Positions 48,177 to 57,223 of a stretch of 64,000 nt of DNA are shown piece by piece (within the stretch, counting starts at the first letter, position 1; each line of letters starts with the position of its first letter). The DNA comes from Marinobacter lipolyticus. Lineage in GTDB: Bacteria > Pseudomonadota > Gammaproteobacteria > Pseudomonadales > Oleiphilaceae. Both the position numbers and the translations under genes were made by a program. The stretch lies in assembly GCF_018424605.1 (NCBI RefSeq), contig NZ_QTKT01000001.1:458914-522913 (forward strand). The letters are read 5' to 3'. The notes under the pieces were generated by a model. That model was not told the DNA's origin, did no database searches, and was given only the letters and a program-made list of their open reading frames with translations.

Positions 48177-49484
48177 TCAGGCGCCGACCAGTCGGGCAAG
48201 ATTCCAGCGGGATTCCGTTCCGGTGACATCGTAATTTTCGGGATTCAGCCCTTCGGTGCCGTGGGGCAGGCATTCGGCGATCGACAGCGTCTCCCCTGCT
48301 TCTCTATCCGCGTTGTAACTGGCCAGATCAATCACCTTGGCCGCTTTCAGCGGCTGCTGGTTCTGGTCCGTCATGACCATCACCCTTGGCCACAACCGGC
48401 GTGACGGTGAGTGCGACACCACAATGCCTCGCTGGCCGTCATTCAGTTGCACCAGACTGCCAGTAGGGTAAATGCCCACCGCCTGGATAAACTTCTCGAC
48501 CAGATCTTCCTGGAACTCGATATTACGCATGTCGAACAGCAAATTGACCGCCCTGGCCGGGGTCATGGGTTCCGACGTCTCCCGCGGGCCGATCAGGGTT
48601 TCAAAATACTCCGCCAACCCGGCAATCTTGGCCAGAAGCGGAATCCGGTCACCGCGAATGCCTTCGGGAAAACCAGAGCCGTTGTGCCGCTCGCGATGCC
48701 CCTGCACCACACTGATGACTGCGCGGGACACACCGGAATCTTCCAGCATGGCCACGCCACGGTCCACGTAACCCCGGTAATGCGCGAAATCCTCGGAATT
48801 CAGCTTGCTTTCATTTTCCAGCATCGTCACCGGGAGCTCGATCTTACCCACCTGAGATAACAGGCAACCAAGACCAAGGTGGTTCAGCAACCCTTCGTTC
48901 AGGCCAAGCTCGCGACCGCATACCAGAGCCCAGACTGCCGTGCTCATAGCATGACGGTATATGAAATCATCGTGCTGGCGGGTACGGCTCAGCCACAGCA
49001 GCGCGTCAGGATTGCGGGCCACACTGGCAACCATCTTCCGGGTAACACCGGCCACCTCCCGCAGATCCGGGATTGCGCGCCGTTTGACCGTGTCAAAGAC
49101 CCGCTGAAGTGCGGTCTCGGCGTCTTCCAGGACCATCTTCGAGACCTTGAGTTCCTTCTTCAGCGTGGTCGACGTTTCATAGGTGACCGGCTCGCGAATG
49201 TGCAGCGGCGGAAGCTGAATAACCTCACGATGACCGCCGGCTTTGCGTGCCCGCTGACCGAACACCGTAGCGGAGGTTTTCTCAGCGTCGATTTTTTCAC
49301 GCACTTCCGCGACATCAATCACCACCCATTTGCAGTGAGAGACAATGGAGCGGATATCGTCCTGGGAACGGATATGGAATCCCTGAATCGGGAACGGAGT
49401 CTGGTGCCACGGCCGGTCCAGATCGGACACGAACATGCCGATTTCCAGATCATGTACGGCGATTTTCTTCTGACGAACGCCCAC
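48177..49484 (-). CDS. DUF3391 plus degenerate HD-GYP domain protein
   Basis: The 435 residues start at GTG 49484, with GAGG six bases before it; a TTG four codons upstream is the other option. The N-terminal DUF3391 region reads KIAVHDLEIGMFVSDLDRPW. The C-terminal HD-GYP-like domain (about 165-340) keeps RHAMSTAVWA and NGSGFPEG. The metal-binding HD of LLHDIGK is replaced by SQ (LLSQVGKIELP), and HHE reads HRE. Active HD-GYP proteins hydrolyse c-di-GMP; this one probably only binds it or acts structurally. It is convergent with the lipoprotein at 47 kb. Confidence 0.88.
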   Translation of the reverse strand: MGVRQKKIAVHDLEIGMFVSDLDRPWHQTPFPIQGFHIRSQDDIRSIVSHCKWVVIDVAEVREKIDAEKTSATVFGQRARKAGGHREVIQLPPLHIREPVTYETSTTLKKELKVSKMVLEDAETALQRVFDTVKRRAIPDLREVAGVTRKMVASVARNPDALLWLSRTRQHDDFIYRHAMSTAVWALVCGRELGLNEGLLNHLGLGCLLSQVGKIELPVTMLENESKLNSEDFAHYRGYVDRGVAMLEDSGVSRAVISVVQGHRERHNGSGFPEGIRGDRIPLLAKIAGLAEYFETLIGPRETSEPMTPARAVNLLFDMRNIEFQEDLVEKFIQAVGIYPTGSLVQLNDGQRGIVVSHSPSRRLWPRVMVMTDQNQQPLKAAKVIDLASYNADREAGETLSIAECLPHGTEGLNPENYDVTGTESRWNLARLVGA

Positions 49485-49627
49485 GGTGCACCTCAACTCT
49501 TACAGCAATCGATAATCACTATTCTGACGACTTCGCTGATAGAGTCCATTACATATTTGTAGTGCGAGGTAACCCGAAAGCTACAGGGCGTAACGCTTTC
49601 TATCATGGAGCAACAAATTGTAGCAAC

Positions 49628-49673
49628 GTGACGCTACGCACACTTCTGGTACAAAAGTGTCACTCAGCGTCAC
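49628..49673. repeat. Nested inverted repeat at the 3' end of a lipoprotein gene
   Basis: GTGACGC (49628-49634) pairs with GCGTCAC (49667-49673). Inside, ACACTT (49640-49645) pairs with AAGTGT (49655-49660). The structure spans the stop codon of the minus-strand lipoprotein gene. It lacks a T-run, so it may act as a mRNA end hairpin or a protein-binding palindrome. Confidence 0.5.
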
Positions 49674-50259
49674 ACATCGAATCGTCCATGGCTGGCGGAC
49701 GCCCGTTGAGCGCGCCGCGGGGCGCTTTGCGGATGTAGACCTTGTAGGGCACCGCCGAGGCCCGCAGGTAATCAATGTTTTCTTCTTCGTCTCCCGCCTG
49801 CCTGGTGGTTCGTGCAGGACGACAGGACACCAGCAACATCAGTGACTGGCCAATGTCCGTCACCTGGTTGACGCCGCCATCCGGCTGTACCGACAGGCAG
49901 GCAGTGCCCTCACCCGCCGGCTCCCCGGTCGCGGCAATCAGATCCTGGCCCGGTTTGCCACAGGCCCGGATTCCGTCTGCGCAGGCGCCCGGCTCCTGGT
50001 GACTGCTATCCGCCATCCGCCAGGAGCGGCTACTGCACTGTGTAGTCACGGTAATGGGCGTGGACTGATCAGCCTGCAGCCACCAGTCCGGATACTCGGC
50101 CGTCTGCCAGCTCAACATCACCTGTCGCTCTTCCCCGGCGGAATTTTCGGCCGGGAACACACCGTAGTGGCTGTAATAGGAGGCGCAGCCGCCAAGACTC
50201 ACCGACAGGACAACGAAAGCGGGAAGAAACAGGCGACGTACAGTCTTTGGATTGGTCAT
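49660..50259 (-). CDS. Predicted lipoprotein, function unknown
   Basis: The 199 residues have a signal peptide and lipobox LGGC (Cys near 25), then YYSHYGVFPAENSAGEERQVMLSWQT. Six further cysteines (CSSRSW, GACADGIRACG, TACLSV, VSCRPAR, SMCDAE) could make disulfides in the periplasm. I recognise no family. It lies between the PilZ gene and the HD-GYP gene on the same strand; the order may reflect an operon, with 72 bp between it and pilZ. Confidence 0.78.
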   Translation of the reverse strand: MTNPKTVRRLFLPAFVVLSVSLGGCASYYSHYGVFPAENSAGEERQVMLSWQTAEYPDWWLQADQSTPITVTTQCSSRSWRMADSSHQEPGACADGIRACGKPGQDLIAATGEPAGEGTACLSVQPDGGVNQVTDIGQSLMLLVSCRPARTTRQAGDEEENIDYLRASAVPYKVYIRKAPRGALNGRPPAMDDSMCDAE

Positions 50260-50331
50260 TTGTCAGGCTTCATTGCTGGGGATTGACGGTTCAGACGGAG
50301 TGATTATCCATACCTGGAGCGGGGAAACCGG

Positions 50332-50604
50332 CTATTGATCCGCAAATTGCAGACCGAAACCGTCGTTGGTACGTCGAACCACTACCATTTCCAGAATTGG
50401 GGCCGGCACCGGGAGCCCCTGCACCTGCACTTCCACCCGGTCGCCAATGGTCGGCTCAAATGGATCACTTTCCACTACGATGAAAATCCCGCCATCCGAA
50501 ATATCGCGGGTAGAAAAAACAAACTCGCCCTGGGTGCCGTGACGCACCTTTACTTTGGCACTCATGGCCGTGCGATTGTGCTCTCTCCGATCATTGCCAA
50601 CCAT
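50332..50604 (-). CDS. Stand-alone PilZ domain protein
   Basis: About 90 residues make one PilZ domain. The c-di-GMP-binding arginines are in RREHNR near the N-terminus, and the second motif is DISDGGIFI. The beta-barrel ends RRTNDGFGLQFAD. It should bind c-di-GMP as an effector. I use ATG 50604; a GTG five codons upstream is also in frame. It is two genes upstream of the degenerate HD-GYP gene. Confidence 0.88.
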   Translation of the reverse strand: MVGNDRREHNRTAMSAKVKVRHGTQGEFVFSTRDISDGGIFIVVESDPFEPTIGDRVEVQVQGLPVPAPILEMVVVRRTNDGFGLQFADQ

Positions 50605-50706
50605 AAGCTGTGTATCCACTACTTTTTTGCATAGTTTTTATAGTCTTCCGAAGCATAGCACCATTTAAGGCAAAACTGGCAACGCCTGCTTGACAGTACG
50701 CTGATC

Positions 50707-50725
50707 AGTAATGAGAATAGTTTTT
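50707..50725 (+). promoter_or_regulatory. Possible Fur box upstream of the iron-binding protein gene
   Basis: AGTAATGAGAATAGTTTTT matches about 12 of 19 positions of the classical Fur box, 70 bp before the start of a ferric iron-binding protein gene. The context supports iron control, but the match is only moderate. Confidence 0.42.
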
Positions 50726-50794
50726 GTTTTTACTGTCATCCCGATACTCTGTCGCGATTACATCAATAATCTGCCTGGAAAAGGAAATCACATT

Positions 50795-51811
50795 ATGCGA
50801 ATGAAACTGGCCGCTGCCGCCACCATGGCGCTGTCTGTAATGCCACTCACCGCTTCCGCCGATGGCGAGGTGAACATCTACTCCTATCGTCAGGCGTACC
50901 TGCTGGAGCCTCTGCTCAACGCCTTTGAACAAGAGACCGGCATCAAGGCCAACGTGGTTTTCGCCAAGCAAGGCCTGGCTGAGCGCCTGGAGCGCGAAGG
51001 TCGCAACAGCCCCGCCGACGTGGTTATGACCGTGGACATTTCCCGCATCAATGAGCTGGTGGAACGCGACCTGGTCGCCGGCGTTGAAAGCGACACCCTG
51101 GCCGAAAACATTCCCGAAAACCTCCGTCATCCGGATGGCAAATGGTTCGCCCTGACCACCCGCGGCCGCCTGATTTTTGCGTCAAAAGAGCGCGTTGAGG
51201 AAGGCGAAATCACCACTTACGAAGAACTCGCCGACGACAAGTGGAACGATCGCATCTGCACCCGCAGCGGCAAGCATCCGTACAACATTGCCCTGATCTC
51301 GTCCATGATCGCCCACCACGGCGAAGAAGAGACCCAGGAATGGCTTCAGGGCGTCAAGGACAACCTGGCACGCAAGCCCCAGGGCGGTGACCGTGACCAG
51401 ATCAAGGCCATTGCCGAGGGCGTGTGCGATCTTGCCATTGGCAACAGCTACTACTACGGCAACATGCTGAACGACGAAAACCAGCGCCCGGCCGCCGAAG
51501 CGGTTCGCCTGGTGTTCCCGAACGCAGAAGGCCGTGGCACCCACGTGAACATCAGTGGCATCTCGCTGACCAAGAGCGCGCCGAACCGCGAAAACGCCAT
51601 CAAACTGATGGAGTTCCTGTCGGAAGACGAGGCCCAGCGCATCTACGCTGAAGCCAACACCGAGTACCCCGCCAACCCCGACGTGAAGCCTTCCGGCCTG
51701 GTCGCTGAGTGGGGCGAGATCAACCCGGACGACCTGTCACTGCAGGAAATTGCCGAAAACCGCAACGCCGCGGTGAAACTGGTTGATCGCGTGGATTACG
51801 ACGGCGAATAA
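50795..51811 (+). CDS. Periplasmic ferric iron-binding protein (FbpA/FutA family)
   Basis: The 338 residues start at ATG 50795 after AAAAGGAAA. A signal peptide ends PLTASA, then DGEVNIYSYRQAYLLEPLLNAFEQETGIKANVVF follows. The SYYYGNM motif near residue 220 supplies tandem tyrosines that bind iron in this family. It delivers Fe(III) to the permease 107 bp downstream. A strong terminator lies between them, so the permease may be separately or partially transcribed. Confidence 0.94.
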   Translation: MRMKLAAAATMALSVMPLTASADGEVNIYSYRQAYLLEPLLNAFEQETGIKANVVFAKQGLAERLEREGRNSPADVVMTVDISRINELVERDLVAGVESDTLAENIPENLRHPDGKWFALTTRGRLIFASKERVEEGEITTYEELADDKWNDRICTRSGKHPYNIALISSMIAHHGEEETQEWLQGVKDNLARKPQGGDRDQIKAIAEGVCDLAIGNSYYYGNMLNDENQRPAAEAVRLVFPNAEGRGTHVNISGISLTKSAPNRENAIKLMEFLSEDEAQRIYAEANTEYPANPDVKPSGLVAEWGEINPDDLSLQEIAENRNAAVKLVDRVDYDGE

Positions 51812-51827
51812 AGCCCTCGCGATGCGG

Positions 51828-51854
51828 AAAGGGTGGGCCTGGCCCACCCTTTTT
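51828..51854 (+). terminator. Terminator after the iron-binding protein gene
   Basis: AAAGGGTGGGCC and GGCCCACCCTTTTT form a stem of about 11 pairs followed by T residues, 16 bp after the stop codon. It likely makes the binding protein more abundant than the permease. Confidence 0.88.
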
Positions 51855-51918
51855 CGTTGCAGCTACCCCCTCAGGTGACTAGAATCGTGGCTCTTTTTCA
51901 GAACTCCAAAGGATCCAC

Positions 51919-53607
51919 ATGACCGAGGCAGCATCCAGCAGAGCCCCCGGGCTGAATCAGCCGCTGCTGGCAAGACGCACCTCAAAACGCTGGCTGGTCT
52001 CCGCAGCTCTGACCACTGCCATAGTCGCCCTACCGGTTCTCTCCGTTATTTTTCTGGCCCTGTTCCCGGATGAGAATATCTGGCCACACCTGCTCGACAC
52101 CACCCTGCCCCGGTATCTCACCACAACCCTGAAGCTGATGCTCGGCGTGGCGGCCATCACCCTGGTGATTGGTCTGGCAACGGCCTGGGCAGTCACCATG
52201 TGCGAGTTTCCGGGACGACGCTTTTTCGAATGGGCCATGCTGCTGCCGTTTGCCGTGCCCGCCTACGTGATTGCCTACGTGTACACCAGCTTGCTCGACT
52301 ACGCCGGGCCGGTACAGATCGCATTGCGGGACTGGTTTGGCTGGGACAGCGCCCGGGATTACTGGTTTCCGGAAATCCGCACGCTGGAGGGGGCCACCCT
52401 GATGATCGGCCTGGTGCTGTACCCCTACGTCTACCTGCTGGCCCGTGCGGCGTTTCTGGAGCAGTCACCCTCGCTGTTTGCGGTCAGTCGCAGCCTGGGC
52501 CATTCGGCCATCAGCACCTTTTTCCGGGTGGTTCTGCCCATTGCCCGGCCCGCCATCGCCGTCGGGCTGTCACTGGTGCTGATGGAAACCCTGAACGACT
52601 TCGGCACCGTCGACTTCTTTGCCGTGCAGACCCTCACTGCCGGGCTGTTCGACACCTGGATGAACCTGGGCAATCTGGGCGGTGCCGCGCAGATTGCCAC
52701 CACCATGCTCATCTTCGTGGTGATTCTGGTAACCCTCGAACGCTATTCGCGCCGGCGTCAGCAGCAGTTTGCGGCACGGGACAACCGTGACCCGATTCGT
52801 CGCTTCACCATGTCGCGGCCACGCCAATTTGTGTGCATTGTGGTGTGCGCCCTCCCGGTGATTCTCGGCTTCGTTATCCCAGCGGCTACCCTCGGGCAGT
52901 TTGCGTGGGAGTATTTTGATGAGAGCTGGAACCCGGAGTTTTTCCGCAACACCCTGAACAGCCTGTTCCTGTCCGGTACCGCGGCGCTGACCACGTTGCT
53001 GATCGGCGTCACCCTGGCCTATAGCCGGCGCCTGCACAACACCCGTGGCATGCAAATCATGATGCGGCTGTCGAGCCTGGGCTACGCCATGCCCGGCGCC
53101 GTTCTTGCGGTGGGCGTGATCATTCCTCTGGCGGGCTTCGACAACTGGCTGGATGGGTTGATGCGGGACACCTTCAATGTCAGCACCGGGTTGTTGCTCA
53201 GCGGGTCGGCCTTCGCCCTGGTATTCGCGTACACGGTACGCTTTCTGGCGGTATCGGCCGGCAGCGTGGAGAGCGCGCTCCAGAAGATCACCCCGAGTAT
53301 GGACATGGCCTCGCGCTCGCTCGGGCACTCGCCGGGCAATACGCTGGTGAAAGTTCACCTGCCAATGCTGCGGGGAACGCTGATCACCGCCGCACTGGTG
53401 GTGTTTGTGGACTGCATGAAAGAGTTACCGGCGACGCTGATTCTGCGCCCGTTCAATTTCGAGACGCTGGCGACATACGTTTACCAGTTTGCGTCGGATG
53501 AGAAACTGACTCACAGCGCTTTGCCGGCGCTGGTGATCGTGCTCGCCGGCATCATACCCATCATCCTGATGAGCCGCTCGATCTCCGACACCCGCAGCAT
53601 CGCCTGA
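51919..53607 (+). CDS. Ferric iron ABC transporter permease (FbpB type, fused two-domain)
   Basis: The 562 residues have twelve hydrophobic segments in two homologous halves. Each half has an EAA loop with a G: RSLGHSAISTFFRVVLPIARPA near 190-210 and RSLGHSPGNTLVKVHLPMLRG near 475-495. This is the FbpB/SfuB architecture for Fe(III) import. No ATP-binding partner gene is in this window, so it must be supplied elsewhere. Confidence 0.94.
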   Translation: MTEAASSRAPGLNQPLLARRTSKRWLVSAALTTAIVALPVLSVIFLALFPDENIWPHLLDTTLPRYLTTTLKLMLGVAAITLVIGLATAWAVTMCEFPGRRFFEWAMLLPFAVPAYVIAYVYTSLLDYAGPVQIALRDWFGWDSARDYWFPEIRTLEGATLMIGLVLYPYVYLLARAAFLEQSPSLFAVSRSLGHSAISTFFRVVLPIARPAIAVGLSLVLMETLNDFGTVDFFAVQTLTAGLFDTWMNLGNLGGAAQIATTMLIFVVILVTLERYSRRRQQQFAARDNRDPIRRFTMSRPRQFVCIVVCALPVILGFVIPAATLGQFAWEYFDESWNPEFFRNTLNSLFLSGTAALTTLLIGVTLAYSRRLHNTRGMQIMMRLSSLGYAMPGAVLAVGVIIPLAGFDNWLDGLMRDTFNVSTGLLLSGSAFALVFAYTVRFLAVSAGSVESALQKITPSMDMASRSLGHSPGNTLVKVHLPMLRGTLITAALVVFVDCMKELPATLILRPFNFETLATYVYQFASDEKLTHSALPALVIVLAGIIPIILMSRSISDTRSIA

Positions 53608-53643
53608 GGCGAGCGTCGGCCGCTGAAAAAACCTCGAAGACGA

Positions 53644-54129
53644 TCAGAGAATCGGGCGGGAACCGGCGTCCTGCACCACGAACCGCCCCTGGAACGTTGC
53701 CACCGGCGCCCCCCGGGGCTCCATGGTCGGTTCACCACAATAAACGTCCGCATGCAGCGCCAGGCGGCCCTTGCCGTGGCGCGCCAGGCTTTTGCGAAAG
53801 CGGTCAGGCACCTCCCCCGCGGGCAACCGGCACAGGGCGTAGAAATCCCCGTCCACCGGTGTCAGGTAATCGATGTTGCCGCTCTGCACCAATACGTTGC
53901 CTTTCAGCCCCATATCGGCGATGGCCAGCTCGATCAGCCCCCAGGCTGCGGTAACCGCTATTGAGTAAACACTGCCACCAAAACCGGTACCCTGATGATT
54001 ATGATTAGGCTCCAGCGGCGCGCTGACCAGCAGCGCACGGCCATCATAGTCAATCACCTCAAGACCCAATGCACGGCTAATCGGAATGGCGTCGTGGAGT
54101 CGTTTCTGGAAACGGCCTAATTGCGTCAT
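53644..54129 (-). CDS. Hot-dog fold thioesterase (YiiD C-terminal type)
   Basis: The 161 residues start with LHDAIPISRALGLEVIDYDGRALLVSAPLEPNHNHQGTGFGGSVYSIAVTAAWGLIEL. This matches the putative thioesterase domain of YiiD, with NHQGTGFGGS as the active-site loop. It probably hydrolyses acyl-CoA or acyl-ACP thioesters. It is next to an acyl-CoA ligase on the same strand, but a terminator lies between them. Confidence 0.85.
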   Translation of the reverse strand: MTQLGRFQKRLHDAIPISRALGLEVIDYDGRALLVSAPLEPNHNHQGTGFGGSVYSIAVTAAWGLIELAIADMGLKGNVLVQSGNIDYLTPVDGDFYALCRLPAGEVPDRFRKSLARHGKGRLALHADVYCGEPTMEPRGAPVATFQGRFVVQDAGSRPIL

Positions 54130-54209
54130 AGCACCTCCTGCTTTCCCCAGTTTAGGACGCCTGTCGCTGTCGCCCTATGCGACTTATGTAGACATTGTGT
54201 CACCAAACG

Positions 54210-54240
54210 CAAAAGGCCCGGACTGAGTCCGGGCCTTTTG
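54210..54240. terminator. Terminator between acyl-CoA ligase and thioesterase genes
   Basis: CAAAAGGCCCGGAC and GTCCGGGCCTTTTG arms make a near-perfect stem of about 14 pairs with A and T runs on either side. On the minus strand it ends the ligase transcript. Confidence 0.88.
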
Positions 54241-54260
54241 GATCGATACCCCTGTATCGA

Positions 54261-55928
54261 TTACTGCCAGATAACCGGCTGACGCTTGGCGTACCAGCTA
54301 TCCACATTCTCCTGGTAGGCGTCTTCCACCACGTTACGCTTGAGTTTCAGCGTCGGGGTGAGGAAGCTGTTCTCAATCGACCATTCGTCACTGACCACGG
54401 TAATGAAGGCCAGCTGCTCGTGGGGATCGACGGTCTTGTTCACATCGGTGATCAACTGCCGGAAGCTTTCCTCGATTTCCTTGCGGAAGGCCTCGTCAGC
54501 CATCTTCGGGCGGATTTCCTCACCCAGCATGACCAGCGCGTGGGGCTGGGTCTGGTTGGCACCGGAAACGCACACCATTTCGATGGCATCGTGGGACATC
54601 AGGCGGTTCTCGATCGGCGCAGGCGCAATGTACTTGCCCTTGCTGGTCTTGAAGATCTCCTTGATGCGCCCGGTCAGCTTGAGGCGACCCATTTCATCGA
54701 TCTCGCCCTTGTCGCCGGTCTTGAGGAAGCCATCTTCGGTAAAGGTTTCGCGGGTTTTCTCTTCGTCCTTGTAGTAACCCATCATGGTGGCCGGGCTCTT
54801 GACCAGCACTTCGCCCTGCTCACTGATTTTCACCTCGACACCCGGCAGTGCTTCGCCGACATAACCGGTGCGTGAGCGACCCGGCTTGTTCATGTGGGAA
54901 TAGGCGAAGTTCTCGGACATGCCGTAACCTTCAAGCAGTTCCAGCCCCAGGCTGCGGTACCAGTCCAGTACATCGTTGGACAGCGGCGCGGAACCGCTGC
55001 CGGCCAGCTTCACTTTGCTCAGACCAAGGCCTTTGAGAATTTTCTTTTTAATCAGACCTCTTACAACCGGAATCTTAAGCAGTTTATCAAGCTTCTGCTT
55101 GGGCAGTTTCTGCAGCACACCGTGCTGGAATTTCACCCACAGGCGCGGTACCGACAGGAACAGCGTAGGCTGGGCGCGCTGCAGATCCTGCACAAAGGTG
55201 TCGAGGGATTCGGCGAAGTACAGCTCGAAACCGGAGTACAGCGACCCCAGCTCAACAAAGGTACGCTCGAACACGTGGGCCAGCGGCAGGTACGACAGCA
55301 TCCGCTCCTCGGAGCCGACGCCCAGCACCTGGGTGCCGCCAGAGGCAGCAAAGGCCATGTTGCGGAAGCTCAGCATCACGCCCTTGGGGCGGCCGGTGCT
55401 GCCAGAGGTGTATACAATGGTGGCCAGCTCGGCGGCTTCGCGGGTGGTGTTCTCTTCCATCGGCGGGTACTTGGCCACCAGATCGTCCCAGGAGTCGAAA
55501 TCGTTGGGCGGGCTGAGGGGGTAGGAGACACAGCGCATGCTCTCCGGCACGCCCGGTTTCATCATTTCCCAGTCGTCCAGCTTGCCAACAAACAACAGCT
55601 CGCAGCCACTGTGCTCAAGAATGTAGCTGACGGTGTCGGCATTCAGTGTTGGGTACAGCGGCACGGAGATATGCCCGGCCATCCAGATCGCCCAGTCGGA
55701 CATGATCCAGTGGGCGCAGTTCTTGGATATAATGCCGATCCGGCTCTTCTCCGGAAGGTTGAGGGACTTGAGGTACGACGCCATCCGGCGGGCTTCGTCA
55801 GCGGCCCGCTTCCAGCTATATTTCACCACCTTTCCGTCACCGATCGGCTGGGTCATGTACAGGGAGTCGCCCTTGGTTTTCTCCCAGTAGTAGACCATAT
55901 CCAGTGGCAGTTTGTTTGATGTGTCCAT
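54261..55928 (-). CDS. AMP-forming acyl-CoA synthetase
   Basis: The 555 residues carry the adenylate-forming P-loop YTSGSTGRPKGVMLS (near 170-185), GYGMSENFAYSHMNKPG and FLKTGDKGEIDEMGRLKLTGRIKEIFKTSKGKYIAPAPIE. The last holds the catalytic-lysine region. It activates a fatty or other carboxylic acid with ATP and CoA. It most resembles long-chain/bubblegum-type synthetases, but the substrate is not certain. It is monocistronic, between the thioesterase and a divergent ABC importer. Confidence 0.93.
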   Translation of the reverse strand: MDTSNKLPLDMVYYWEKTKGDSLYMTQPIGDGKVVKYSWKRAADEARRMASYLKSLNLPEKSRIGIISKNCAHWIMSDWAIWMAGHISVPLYPTLNADTVSYILEHSGCELLFVGKLDDWEMMKPGVPESMRCVSYPLSPPNDFDSWDDLVAKYPPMEENTTREAAELATIVYTSGSTGRPKGVMLSFRNMAFAASGGTQVLGVGSEERMLSYLPLAHVFERTFVELGSLYSGFELYFAESLDTFVQDLQRAQPTLFLSVPRLWVKFQHGVLQKLPKQKLDKLLKIPVVRGLIKKKILKGLGLSKVKLAGSGSAPLSNDVLDWYRSLGLELLEGYGMSENFAYSHMNKPGRSRTGYVGEALPGVEVKISEQGEVLVKSPATMMGYYKDEEKTRETFTEDGFLKTGDKGEIDEMGRLKLTGRIKEIFKTSKGKYIAPAPIENRLMSHDAIEMVCVSGANQTQPHALVMLGEEIRPKMADEAFRKEIEESFRQLITDVNKTVDPHEQLAFITVVSDEWSIENSFLTPTLKLKRNVVEDAYQENVDSWYAKRQPVIWQ

Positions 55929-56183
55929 GGACCTTTCCTTGCTTGCTGTTATTGGAGTTATTCCAGAGTAACGATGTTAGTCGAGAGCCGGGCCTCTTGG
56001 CGGGCTTATTAGACTTTCGTAGCGTATTTCAACACACCGGCTTCAGTCAAAACGTGATGGCAATAAAACTATTGCTCTTCTCATGTTTTATTCCCGGTTC
56101 CTACCCTGCCCCAGAAGGCTTTCTGCTGTGGTAAACTTGCGCACCTTTAAATTACGGCTCATTTTACTCGGGAGAAACGGCGT

Positions 56184-57158
56184 ATGGCCAAGAACACTCT
56201 GAGAACCCTGATAGGTGCAACGCTGCTGGCCGCGGCCGGGCTGGCACAGGCTGAAGATCCAAAAGTGGTTGCCATCACCCAGATCGTTGAACACCCCGCA
56301 CTGGACGCGGTTCATCAGGGCGTCAGGGATGAGCTTGCTGAGGAAGGTTACACCGAAGGCGAGAACCTGCGCCTGATGCACGAAAGCGCCCAGGGCAACG
56401 CCGCGATTGCTTCACAGATCGCCCGCAAATTTGTTGGCGAAGGCCCCGACGTGATTGTGGCCATCGCCACACCGTCTGCGCAGACCGTGGCCGCCGCGGC
56501 CCGCAACATTCCGGTGGTATTTTCCGCGGTGACCGATCCGGTCGGCGCGAAGCTGGTTTCCAGCCTGGAGCAACCGGGCGCGAACATCACCGGCGTGACC
56601 GACATGCTGCCAATCGAACGCCACATCGACCTGCTCCAGCGCATCATGCCAGATGCCAAGAACATCGGCACTGTGTACAACCCGGGTGAAGCCAACTCCG
56701 TTGCCTTGGTGGAACTGCTCGAAGAGCGCCTGGCCGCCCGCGGCATGACCCTGGTCAAGGGCGCCGCCACCAAGACCTCCGAAGTGCTGGGCGCTGCCCG
56801 CTCACTGGTGGGCAAGGCAGACGCCATCTACCTGACCACAGACAACACCGTGATCAGCGCCGCCGAGGCGGTAGTATCCGTGGGTGAGCGCGCCAAGATT
56901 CCGGTATTCGCGGCCGATACCGCCACTGTGAGCCGCGGTGCCGTCGCCGCCCTGGGCTTTGATTACTACGACCTCGGCCGCCAGACCGGTAGCATGGTTG
57001 CGCGCATTCTCAACGGCGCCACCCCGGCCACCATGCCGGTGGAGTCGGTTGATGCGCTGAACCTGTTCGTCAACCCGGATGCGGGAGAGCGCATGGGCAT
57101 TACCCTGTCCGACGAGCTGCTCAGTGATGCCCAGGAAATCGTCAAAAGCGATAAGTAA
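56184..57158 (+). CDS. ABC transporter substrate-binding protein (TrpX-like)
   Basis: The 324 residues have a signal ending LAQAE, then PKVVAITQIVEHPALDAVHQGVRDELAEEGY. GKFV-like repeats of the ABC_sub_bind family (PF04392) follow. IATPSAQTVAAAARNIPVVFSAVTDPVGAKLVSSLE is diagnostic. Members bind aromatic amino acids or related ligands; the ligand here is unknown. It is the first gene of a complete importer with permease (65 bp) and ATPase. Confidence 0.93.
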   Translation: MAKNTLRTLIGATLLAAAGLAQAEDPKVVAITQIVEHPALDAVHQGVRDELAEEGYTEGENLRLMHESAQGNAAIASQIARKFVGEGPDVIVAIATPSAQTVAAAARNIPVVFSAVTDPVGAKLVSSLEQPGANITGVTDMLPIERHIDLLQRIMPDAKNIGTVYNPGEANSVALVELLEERLAARGMTLVKGAATKTSEVLGAARSLVGKADAIYLTTDNTVISAAEAVVSVGERAKIPVFAADTATVSRGAVAALGFDYYDLGRQTGSMVARILNGATPATMPVESVDALNLFVNPDAGERMGITLSDELLSDAQEIVKSDK

Positions 57159-57223
57159 CAGCTGATTCACGACGGGCGGGCCTCACAAGGGCCCGCCCGT
57201 ACTATTTATAGCGATCATTACCC

